Shown here in pieces: positions 1 to 8,720 of a stretch of 64,000 nt of DNA. This DNA comes from Rhynochetos jubatus (Eukaryota; Chordata; Aves; Eurypygiformes; Rhynochetidae). The position numbers and the translations under genes were made by a program. The notes beneath the pieces were generated by a model. It was not told the DNA's origin. It searched no databases and was given only the letters and a program-made list of their open reading frames with translations. The stretch spans positions 17,723,700 through 17,787,699 of the forward strand of contig CM050657.1 in NCBI GenBank assembly GCA_027574665.1, in the 5' to 3' direction. Every line of letters begins with the position of its first letter. Positions within the stretch are counted from its first letter, which is position 1.

Positions 1-2640
1 GCTGACGGACTGGTACCTTACTGGGCCTTTAGTCTCGCCCCAATCTGTGAAAGATTTATGGGCAGGTATTATATAGATTTAACACAATACCACAGCCTTT
101 ATTGTTTGCTGGAAAATGTTAATAAAACTCAAGTATTACAGATGCATTTTAATCCCTGAAGTGATTTTTGAGTAGAATGCATGAATTATTAATTTTTGTT
201 ATTGTTACTACTGCAATGCATACCTATCTCACAGGGCATTGTGAGGATTAATTAATTCTTGTAAAGATGTAAAAGGCCATATAGGTGTCAAGGGTTATGA
301 CTGAAGTGCTTTGAAAATGGAAACCACTCTGTGAGTGCCAAGTATTATTATTTATGGAATCCAGGCAGTGTGCTTGGTGCTGAGCAAACACTGGTCCAGT
401 TATCGCAAATATTTGCTTATATGTGCTTAGTAGGCCAGGCACTCGCTGTTACAAGTAATTTCAACTATTTTAAGGATGTGTCTTACCAATATGGCTGTGA
501 GAAGACTGTCCAGTGGTTGGGATGATGGAGCCACGGACCGTGAGCAGCAGTATTGTTACTGAAGCACTCTGAAGGCACGCTTTTATTGAAACACGTGGAT
601 GAACCAAGACCTCAGATCGGTCTGGTTCTACATCCAAAAGTTAGGGTTTGGTCTCATCTTTCTTGCTACAAGGAGACTTCGGGAAAGGAAACGTAACAAC
701 AGTTATTGTTTAAAAGTGCCTCTCCCAGCTCAAGGCAAAGCCAAGTCCCTAAGCCCAGCTCACTCACTGCACAACCTGCCGTAAACCATAACCTGCTCAA
801 CTGCCCTGTTACCCAACATCTGTTCTTGGAAACCTCTGAAACCAAGAACTTCCCTCCCGTGCACTCTGGAAGTGGCTCGGGTAACTCTGAGCCCAGCTGC
901 GTCTTTGGGCAACAGAACTACAAAGTCTACAGCTCATCACGGAAAGTACGGCCTTTGTGCAGTCCTGTGAGGCGTTTGCCTCTGTAAAGAGAGGGAAACC
1001 GGAACTAAATGGATGGGGTAAAATTATTAAAGCATAAATCCGCCAGAACATGCTTTGTAGATACTGCGGAGCGGAACATACACTTGGGTAATCACCCAGT
1101 CATGCACACATCACCACGTTAAAAACGACAGCCTGGCACCCCGCAGTCGTGACTGAACGTTTGGAGAACACCAGACCACGGAAACCTTCAGCCAGATGAC
1201 TTCAGTTCAGCATGTTGTCGCCGCTCAGCAGATGGATGGGAAGATGGTGTTTGTAGTTCCTGTGGGCCAAACAACGCACACGTGAGGGGGTTTCCCTCCT
1301 ACGTTTCTCACACAAGCTTTCCGAACGTTACACCTCCTGTTCCTATTTCATGGACTTCTCGCAGCTCCTCCCATGCCCTTTGTCAGGCTGCCCACCCGGC
1401 ATCCCCCAGCTCCCTCCAAGAGGTCCCTTATTTTCCTTCCTTTTGCCGTGCGTACTCCCATTCCCCCTTCCTCCACCCGCTTGTATTGCTTATCTTCCTT
1501 TACCTGAGCAATAGATCATTCAGAGCAGCAAGAGGTTAAACTCCTTTAGAAGCATGGACAGATCTCAACTTATAATGCCACTTTCCCCTTTTAAATTTCC
1601 CAACTTTCAGCAAAGTGGTCAAACTTTGGAATTGGACTGGATATGGTTGTCAAAAATGAATGCTCCTTTACATACCTTAAGCAGACAACCTCCACACCAT
1701 CACTGAAGAGAGAAAGTTGCCCACTCGGGCCATCCAAATCATTACAGAAATAAATGTTGAACGTCAAGCGGTTCACAATTACAAACGTGCTCCCCGGCTT
1801 TCTATAGAGACTTTGGTTTCCTCATATATCTTAGGCCTCTTCAAGCAGAACTGAACGATTTTGCAAAGAAAAAATAAAAATCTGGTTTCTGCAAGTATTT
1901 AAATATTATTCTTCGTAAAAGAAGGAGAAGTAAATGGGCCTGACCCTGAAAAAACCCAGGGCTGTGAGGTGATCCTATAGCCAGAGACCCACCCATCTGC
2001 TTTCATCAAGGCTTTGTGGAGTCGAGGGATCCCAGCTGCTCGTGAGATGAAGCTCAGGTAGGTGAAATCTGCCTGTGGTACATCCCAGCCATCAGGCTGA
2101 AAGTAAAATCCGCCCGTAATTCCAGAACCATTGCCCTAGGACTAGTGTAATTCTCCAGCAATGCCGAGCTCTGTTCACAAAAAGAAAGAAAGGAGCTGCA
2201 TTTGTGGGCCATCTCTCCGCTTTCCCGGTTTGCCAGCCACAGTAACAGCAGGTTCTGCAGAAGCACGGTGACGTGGAGGCTCCTTTCAGGCAGCATCAGA
2301 CCTGAGCTTGGGGGTGTGGAGAGCCCTTGGCAGAGCAGCAATGGCATCTGATGTTGCAGTCGGATCTGTGCGTGGTTTGTGGTCACTGGGACGCTGCACG
2401 AGTGCCAGTGTCTGGACATGAGCGTGTTGGGCCAGCGCCTGAGAGCGTGACATGCTACTGCAAAAACATTTGAAGACAGGAAGGACTACCGAGTGCGGTT
2501 TTGACTAACAAAGCTCGCTTTAGAAGATAAACAAACCTGCGATACGAGTGATAAATAGCATTTCAGTTCTAAAAATGAACAGCACGCGGGTCGGACACGT
2601 TATTACTGTAGAGGATTATTTTCATTAAATAAAATTACAG
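1..2640. other. Upstream flank of the CpG island, no gene seen
   Basis: This is AT-rich sequence with only short, stop-limited reading frames on both strands; the longest, about 121 codons on the minus strand near 2054-2419, has no domain I recognise. Apart from the MIR-like SINE at 205-360 I see no repeat, RNA gene or splice-bounded exon. It is most simply intergenic or distal promoter sequence of the gene that starts in the CpG island. A first exon of a leftward gene sharing the island cannot be excluded, but no clear minus-strand donor was recognised. Confidence 0.55.
205..360 (+). mobile_element. MIR-like ancient SINE tail (amniote MIR family)
   Basis: The segment contains the order of motifs typical of MIR/L2-tailed SINEs: a 'TACCT.TCTCACAGGG' block near 221, then 'TTGTGAGGATTAATTAATT', then 'GTGCTTTGAAAATGG', and finally 'AGTGCCAAGTATTATTATT' ending near 355. 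In sauropsid members of the family the last two blocks read as a growing tail ending in ATT repeats, as here. About 30 bases between the two halves (near 262-300) look duplicated or rearranged. Assignment is from remembered family structure, not from an alignment; a related L2-type tail is the alternative. Confidence 0.65.
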
Positions 2641-2806
2641 GGCAGACGCAGTAACGGGCCCGGCTGTAGGCGTCAAGCTGTGCTGGTGCCCGTGCGGGTC
2701 TGGATGCCCAACGCCCGGCACCACCGGCCACACAGCGAGGCAGAAACCCCGCGCGAAACCCCGCATTTACATAAGCGGTTTTGGCAGCGCAGCGCAATTA
2801 ATGGCT

Positions 2807-2815
2807 TTCCTAGAA
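2807..2815. promoter_or_regulatory. STAT-type palindromic site candidate
   Basis: The nine bases TTCCTAGAA match the general STAT recognition form TTCNNNGAA and lie at the start of the CpG-dense part of the island, about 800 bases upstream of the likely transcription start. A nine-base degenerate site occurs often by chance, so this is a weak call. Confidence 0.2.
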
Positions 2816-3321
2816 GAACTTCCAGGTCGCCCGGGTGGCTGCGGGCTCTACGGTGCCCGCCGGCCCTCGCCCGGTCCCCTGCCCCCCCTGCGGGTGCCGC
2901 CACCCCCGCGGGAGCAGGCCGCAGCCTGGTCCCGCACCCTCCGGCAGGCCGGGGCGGCCTCCCCGCAGCCCGCCTCCCCGCACGCAGGCCCGGCCGGCGC
3001 TGCGCCTGCCCGGAGAGCGCGGGGGGTGGGGGGGTGTGTGTGCGCGCGTGTGGGGACAGCGGGAGGGGGCCGCCGACCCCCGCGCTGCCGGGGTTGTTTC
3101 GCCGGGCGGCCGCAGCAGGCCAGCCCCGCTCCTCCTCGCCTGGCCTCGCCTCCCGGCTCCTTCCCTTCCCTCCCTTCCCTGAGCGGCGGCGCCCATTTCC
3201 GTGCGGCTGGCCACCCGCTCCCCGCGCGGAGTGTCTGAGGGCCGCTGGCTGCTCCGAGCCGCTTGGCTCCTTCCCTTAGTAACAGCTCCACATTCTGCCT
3301 CAATTCCTCCTCAATCTAAAT

Positions 3322-3546
3322 CACACACACACACACAGATATTACTTTTTTTTTTTTTTCTCTCCCCTCCTTCCTCGGGACTTAATCTCTAACCCCCCCC
3401 CCCTCTCTCCCCACCCTCCCCCTCCCCCCCGGCTCGGGATATAATTGAATATCACAGCTCTACTCGCTGGTTATTTTTTTTTTCTTCCTCCTCCTGTGTG
3501 TGTGTGGTGGGGTGTTTTTTTTTTTTTTTCCCCTGTTTTTTTTTTT
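3322..3546. repeat. Compound simple-sequence tracts in the core promoter
   Basis: Within 225 bases there are a CA repeat (3322-3337), a run of 14 T (3346-3359), C-rich tracts (3393-3430, beginning with 11 consecutive C), a TG repeat (3495-3505), a run of 15 T (3515-3529) and 11 T (3536-3546). The plus strand is almost pure pyrimidine across much of it. Such homopyrimidine sequence can adopt triplex, i-motif or nucleosome-excluding structure. Exact run lengths in an assembly may be affected by sequencing error. Confidence 0.9.
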
Positions 3547-3576
3547 CCCTCCTCCTCTCGGTGTGGACACCTCAGC

Positions 3577-3584
3577 TATAAAAA
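3577..3584 (+). promoter_or_regulatory. TATA-like box
   Basis: TATAAAAA lies about 180 bases upstream of the strong splice donor at 3759. If used, transcription would start near 3605 and give an untranslated exon of about 150 bases. A second similar string (TATAAAAA, from 3666) opens the A-run at 3669-3681, and ATATAAT lies near 3439, so choice among them is uncertain. CpG-island promoters often use dispersed starts without TATA. Confidence 0.4.
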
Positions 3585-3614
3585 TAATAATATTACCGAT
3601 ACACAGACGCGTGT

Positions 3615-3681
3615 ATACACACACACACAGGGACACGCAGATGTGTGTACACATACATATGGCTGTATAAAAAAAAAAAAA
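3615..3681. repeat. CA/TG repeat followed by A13 run
   Basis: A TACA/CA dinucleotide tract (3616-3629), a TG/TACA stretch (3641-3657) and an uninterrupted run of 13 A (3669-3681) follow one another inside the proposed first exon. They make the RNA leader low in complexity and likely variable in length between individuals. Confidence 0.85.
3641..3670 (+). other. Short upstream open reading frame in exon 1
   Basis: An ATG at 3641 opens a nine-codon frame ending at the TAA at 3668-3670, with a second in-frame ATG at 3659. No other ATG occurs between 3671 and the donor at 3759. If transcription starts upstream of 3641, this would be a minimal upstream frame able to reduce translation of the main product. 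If the start is downstream, it is irrelevant. The frame sits in CA/TG repeat sequence, so its origin may be accidental. Confidence 0.35.
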
Positions 3682-3827
3682 GGAGGAGAGACAAAAACAA
3701 GGGTGAATTTCTTGTGCCTCCATTCCCGAGAAAGGGGGGAGCAGCCGCCACTCTCAAGGTAAGGACCGGGGCGAGCCCCCCGCGGGCGGGAAGGGGCCGC
3801 GGCCGGGCCGGGACTGGTGTGTGTTGC

Positions 3828-3858
3828 GGGGGGTGGGGGGTGGGTGTTGGGGATGGGG
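3828..3858 (+). promoter_or_regulatory. G-quadruplex-forming sequence just after exon 1
   Basis: Five G-runs of 6, 6, 3, 4 and 4 bases are separated by loops of 1, 1, 4 and 2 bases. This exceeds the usual G3+N1-7 quadruplex rule. It is on the sense strand, 70 bases downstream of the splice donor, so it would be present in both DNA and nascent RNA. Confidence 0.8.
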
Positions 3859-4025
3859 ACGGCCGCCCTGTTTGTCTCTGTGGCTGTTGGAGGTGGTTGG
3901 GGGATGGGCACCCGCCTGCCGCGGCCCCCCAACCCCCCCCCCCCGCGCTCGTCTCCCCTGGTTTTTTGTAATTAACGCTTGTGGGGTGTTGGGGGGGTGC
4001 GCTCCCGTGGGTCTGGGGCGCGGGG

Positions 4026-4049
4026 GTGTGTGTGTGTGTATATATATAT
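4026..4049. repeat. TG/TA compound microsatellite
   Basis: A TG dinucleotide tract runs directly into a TA tract. A second CA tract lies at 4157-4169. Both are in the downstream half of the CpG island. Confidence 0.85.
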
Positions 4050-4281
4050 TTTTAAAAGCGAACGGCACCTCCTTCCCCTCCCCCTCTGCGCGCCGCTGGC
4101 TTCCCCTCCCCCACCCGGCTTCATTTTAATTTTTTTAAAGGATTTAATTGTTGGGGACACACACACACATCGGCCTCGACAGCGAATGACACACGGGTGG
4201 CCTATTTTTAGCCAGATTTGTGTGAAGAAGCGCCCTCCCCTCCCCCTATATTTACTTATTGTCGGGGGGGGGGGGGGAGCC

Positions 4282-4346
4282 GGGATGGGGGCGAAGTCCG
4301 CCGAGCGGGGGAGGGGCGGCAGCTCGGCCGAGTTCGCCCCCATCCC
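4282..4346. repeat. 25-bp inverted repeat in the CpG island
   Basis: The arms 4282-4306 and 4322-4346 are reverse complements at 23 of 25 positions (mismatches 4296/4332 and 4299/4329), separated by a 15-base purine-rich loop. The outermost part of each arm reads GATGGGGGCGAA and its complement TTCGCCCCCATC. A stable stem-loop is expected in RNA, and a cruciform is possible in DNA. It lies in intron 1 about 520 bases after the donor. Confidence 0.85.
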
Positions 4347-4361
4347 TTTTCTTTGGGGACA

Positions 4362-4397
4362 CCCCCCCCCCCCGATGTGTGCCCCCTCCCCCCCCCC
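4362..4397 (-). promoter_or_regulatory. C-rich tracts, minus-strand quadruplex candidate
   Basis: Runs of 12 C (4362-4373), 5 C and 10 C (4388-4397) make the minus strand strongly G-rich. Together with the 14-base G run at 4264-4277 they frame the inverted repeat at 4282-4346. Confidence 0.7.
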
Positions 4398-6097
4398 GGC
4401 TGCCAAGTTATTATGGATCAGTTTTCCTGCCAAGTTCAGGGCGGAACGTGGAATAACCCCGCGGTGGCAGGGAGCGGGCCCAGTTTGGGGGAAAAGCAGC
4501 TTTTTGGGCGCTTAACGGTTTAGGGGGGAACTCTCTTCTGGGCTTGCCCCTGCCCTGGTGTGGATGATGCGCTGGCTCCTTGCACGGTTGATGCCATGTA
4601 TATTATTTTTCTTGGAAGAGGATATAGGTGTTGGAAGAGCAGGACATGTGGCTTGTTATTATTGTTGTACCCCCGAAGGGGTTAAATTTCTCGTGTTGTT
4701 CCAGGTGAATTTAATCTTTCATCACCGAATTTCCTTTTGAGGCAGCTGGAGAGAATAAAAGCCTCCCCTCTCGCTTGTCTTCTGCTTTATCCCCCCTGAA
4801 ACGGCAAACTTTATATGCGCTTTATGGCAGAGGCTTGTTGCTGCGGATGACACGTGAGTCTGGAGGAAAGTTTGGTTTGTAGGTCGCTGTGTAGGAAAGT
4901 GAAGTTTGCTAGTGAAGTTTTTACTACTCTCCAGTGTGCTCCACTTCCTCGTTTTTCCTGTCTGTGTAAATCAAATTCCAAACTGATTTATGGGAGGGGA
5001 TCACAAAGCATATTCCTTCTTTATTATTAAAGCATGAGAGCCATAGTGAGGAGAACAAAGTCTTTGTCGTGTAAAAAAAAAAAAACCCACCAAATAATTC
5101 TGGGCTTGCCTGACTTTCTTTCCTGTGGTACTAAAATAAACCTCTGCGCACATCAAGCGTATTAACAAGGTCCTTTGGTGTTGGCTGTCTCTACCCTTTG
5201 GGTGTTCACCGGTGGTTGGTGCCCCTTTGAGGGCACCATTTGCCAAGCTGGTGTTTGGGTTTTGAGCTGTACCCAGGCTTTGGGGTGCGCCGGGTGGTTT
5301 TGGACCCTGGTCTTGCTCTGAGGAACCTGAAGGCCAGTCCACTTGTGTTGGGTTTGGGGCCTTCCTTGGGACGCGGGTATGTTAACCATCTTTTTGGGGT
5401 ACATTTCAAATGAGGGCTGATCCTGCAGACGCTTTAGTGTGTCCTCAAATTTAAGCAAGTGGGTGCGTGCTCGTGGATGAGTGTATGGAGGGTTTTTCCT
5501 CTCCGCCGTAGAAAGGGCTGTGCTGTTACGGTGATGGTGCTTAGGGTGCAGGTGGTGCCCTGTAAACGGTTGCAGCAAACTTTCCGTGGTTTCTCACAGT
5601 GGTATTTCTTCTGGTTAGGATCTAATGGGACAGCAGTGCATCGTATTATTTACCTGAGATCACCTGAGCCTGTACGCTGTCACTGAGTTTGCTAAGGGGA
5701 AGGTGGATTTGTCTCCATGAGAACAGGGTTCACGTGGTACTCTGTGTTGGGAACTTGGTGGCATGCCTCCCAAACTGTTATTGAGAACACCTGGAAGATA
5801 CTTAGTTCTCACTCCACCAGGAAAGGGGAAGGAAATGTAATTTAAATGTCTGAAAGGAGTTGGCTTTTGGGCTTCTAAATTTCTTTTTTTTTTTAAGACT
5901 GCAAGGGTTTATGATTTCTTGTCGTTTAAACATGCACAGCCATAGTGCATGTGCGTAGCATAGAGAGTGCAATAATTACAGGAGATCCTGTTGCTTAAGC
6001 TTCCCCCTCCCCCCTTCAAACAGGTAGTTATGGCTTTTTTTTCCTGTGACTTCTTTTTTTATATGAATACTTCTTTCAGTTTTACTCTATATATGGT

Positions 6098-6172
6098 AAT
6101 TACTGATGTTTGTATAACGCTTTGAAGTTGTAAGGCATGGTATAAGTGCTAAGTACCCAACAGCAATACTTT
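6098..6172 (+). mobile_element. MIR-like SINE tail fragment
   Basis: The segment reads as 'GTAATTACTGATGTTTGTA', 'ACGCTTTGAAGTTGTAAGG' and 'ATGGTATAAGTGCTAAGTA', in the same order as the tail of the amniote MIR family member proposed at 205-360. Only the tail is preserved. Assignment is from remembered consensus form, without alignment. Confidence 0.55.
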
Positions 6173-8639
6173 ATAGTCATTTTCCCATCATGAAAGAGTT
6201 TGATGCTAAAAAGTGGTACAGCCCGAAGCATGAAGAGGCTCTGGATGGATTAGGGGAAATGGTCAAAATTGCTTATAACGTTGTTTTCAGGTAATATTTT
6301 TTAGTTAGGAAGAACAGATCTGAATAATGTAAAGCAAACTGAGTTATTTTACCTAACTCGATTTTGGTTCTGGAATTTAATTTAGCATGGCCTTCACATT
6401 TGAGTCAGAATGTGTTTGCTGTTACAAATTTTGTAGTGGCAGTAAAGACCCGCATCCTGCAAGGATGTAATCGTGCAGAAGTCAGGAAGTCCTGTAAAGA
6501 AACACACACAACTTGGTGAGCATCAGTGATCTAGTTCGGTTGAATAAGCTCTGCAGACGCCTGTGACGTTGCTCACAGGAGTTCAGCGTGTTTTGTATTA
6601 GTGGTGGGCGCTGGGATGTGAATGTTGCATGACACTGATGTTTTGTTTTGGTGTCACAGTGCTGTTAGGCATTTTGGGGCTAGCTGAGGCAGTGGCAGGC
6701 GTGATACCTTTCCTTCCTCTGCTTATCTGGAGTCCCGAGAGATAGCCAGCCCCTGCCACGGGTTGTTGCTTGCTTTGCCTGTCCCTTCCCATCCCCCAGA
6801 CTCATACCCGCCCAGGATGGTGAGCCCGTGTGAATTCTGACACCTTGCTGGAGAGGACACTACTGGCAAGGGGAGAAGAGACAGACACCAACCTGCCACC
6901 GGCTCTTCCCTTTCTGAAACGCGATGGGGAGGTCGTAAAGTGGCCCTGCCACCACCTTGGGGAGGAGGGCAAGGAGAGGGTGTACTGCGGGCCCGTGTTG
7001 TGTCAGTGCTGTGATACCGACAGGGATCACACTGAAGAACAACTCGTTTGTAATCTGATTTACGCTGTTTCTATTGAGAATTGTGATACAGTTATGTGTG
7101 CTGACCATCCCTAGCGTGCGTGTGTCTGCGCATGCGTGCACACACGGAGTGTAGGGTGTAATAACGGCTATGTGTTCAAAGCCCTAAACATCAGCTCATG
7201 CAAGTAGCTGCAAGTTGGGAGAGAAGTGAAAGTGTGTATGTACACTCTCTAATTACACGTGCCTGGCTCCCACAGAAAGTGACTACTGCGAGAATGTACT
7301 CATTGAATGCTTGTTTTTAAATACAAATTTAAGTGTTTGTGTTAGGTGGGGAAGTGTCAGAAGTTTTCCATTAGGAGCTATGATTGACAGCTCTTTTCCG
7401 TGTTTTTGAGTTGCATTGCAGCATTAATGTCATACCTTCAAATTAACGGGTGATGAAGAAACAGTTCCCGTGTTCCCGCTATTGATTTAGCTACCGCTGT
7501 CCCAATACATGCAGCTCTAAGTACTGCAGGATGAACTTAGATGGTCTTTATTTGTTTAAAGTAGCTTAATGAGAAGAGGGACTTTACTAGGAAAAGGTTT
7601 ATCCAGTCATCCCAAGCAGCGTAGATGGAGATCACTTTATTCCTCTCATAATTGGTTTCCTCCGAGATAAAGTATGACAATGAAATGAGGAATAAGAAAT
7701 ATCTTTTCAGATGAAATTGTAGGGGAATATATTGGCTTTCTTTTAATTTCACAAAATTGAATTATCTGACTTGAGATACAGAGGAGCGAAGACGAGGCAG
7801 CATAGTTGTCACTTCATGAGAGTTGATGGGTTGAATGAAAAAATACGTGTCTGGTCTAGAAATCACTCTGCCAGTTTGTGTGAAAACTGTGAACTGCTCC
7901 TCGTTAGAGTTCTGCCTTGTGGCTTCTAATCCGAGATGAGAAGGCCATTTTCTTCCTTCTCGTAATGAAAACAAAGCTGAAATTGTTTACACAAAGTACC
8001 CTGGAGTCTTCATGGCCACCTTTGAGCTGGAAGTTGAGCTTTCCTTTGATTCTGAAGGATCTGTGGAACCGTAACTCACCTTACCCTCTGAAACATTGAT
8101 TTTTAACACTTGACCATGTGGTTTTCTGAGATGTCCTTTTTATGTTTATAAGGAGCCTTAAAAAAATTCTTCCTTGATAAGAAATGAGCGGTCGTTTCAA
8201 GGCAGAGGATGTGTAAGCGCAGGGGGAAAATGCACACACCGGTCAGGTGCGTAGGGTCTAGCTGCCGTGACTAGCCAGGGAGTGAAACTGCAGTTGTCTC
8301 GCTTGTTTTTTTGGAAGGGCTGATCACTAGAAAGACTTGAGAATATTTTCTTATCTGTGGGGGGAAAAAAAACCCTTGGTGAATTGGTGCAGCTTTCTGA
8401 AAAACTTAGTGAAAGAACCTTCCAACCGGTGGGGGGTTCTACAGAATTGTCTCTGCCAATGTGCGCGGCATCTTTCAGAGTCCCCTCTGGTCTTCGGATG
8501 TACGTGGTGTAATTCAGCGCTTCGTCGAGATACGAAGGTCCTTCTAAACAAGTTACTTGAACACCAGAACCAACGTACCTAGGTGTGCCATCGGACTAAT
8601 AGGCCCTCTTCCCAGGGGGAGTAACGCAAGCAGACTGGG

Positions 8640-8720
8640 TGTCAGCCTGGTCGCGCTGGGCTAGTTCGGTGCCCGTGTGTGTACCCCGCGGGGCCCCGAG
8701 CTGCCCCGCGCCGTGCCATT
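8640..8720. other. Small intronic CpG cluster
   Basis: CpG-rich sequence containing CCCCGCGGGGCCCCGAGC interrupts the AT-rich intron for about 80 bases. It is too short for a standard CpG island. It may be a decayed repeat or a regulatory site; I see no exon in it. Confidence 0.4.

Larger units (their letters stand above)
3605..3758 (+). other. Putative untranslated exon 1
   Basis: The 3' boundary is set by a near-perfect splice donor, CTCAAG followed by GTAAGG, directly downstream of the low-complexity core promoter and inside the CpG island. The start is a guess placed about 28 bases after the TATA-like box at 3577; the real start could lie anywhere from about 3250 onward. No long open frame with a coding look is present, and the only ATG codons in the proposed exon form a short frame that ends at 3670, so I read it as 5' untranslated sequence. 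The next exon I can support lies 50 kb downstream at 53816. I do not recognise the gene. Confidence 0.6.
2640..4530. promoter_or_regulatory. CpG island with promoter and first exon
   Basis: CpG dinucleotides are abundant from about 2640 to 3250 and again from about 3750 to 4510, while they are scarce in the surrounding tens of kilobases. The middle (3320-3690) is different: it is made of mono- and dinucleotide tracts (CA, T, C, TG and A runs). The reading frames of 100-200 codons in this area exist in five or six frames at once and reflect GC-richness, not coding. The island encloses a strong splice donor at 3759, so the inferred direction of the main transcript is rightward. Bidirectional transcription is common for such islands and cannot be judged from sequence alone. 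Confidence 0.85.

Noticed and set aside
2673-3303. Overlapping open frames of 76-199 codons on both strands
   Set aside because: Open in nearly all frames at once because GC-rich CpG-island DNA has few stops; Pro/Arg/Ala/Gly-rich translations without domains.
3576-4515. Open frames of 100-178 codons rich in Pro, Gly, His and Thr
   Set aside because: They translate simple repeats and C or G runs in the promoter and cross the inferred splice donor.
7110-7150. Alternating CGTGTG/CGCATGCG/CACACG segment as Z-DNA or hairpin
   Set aside because: Arms of only 7 bp and a short alternating tract; below what I would report.
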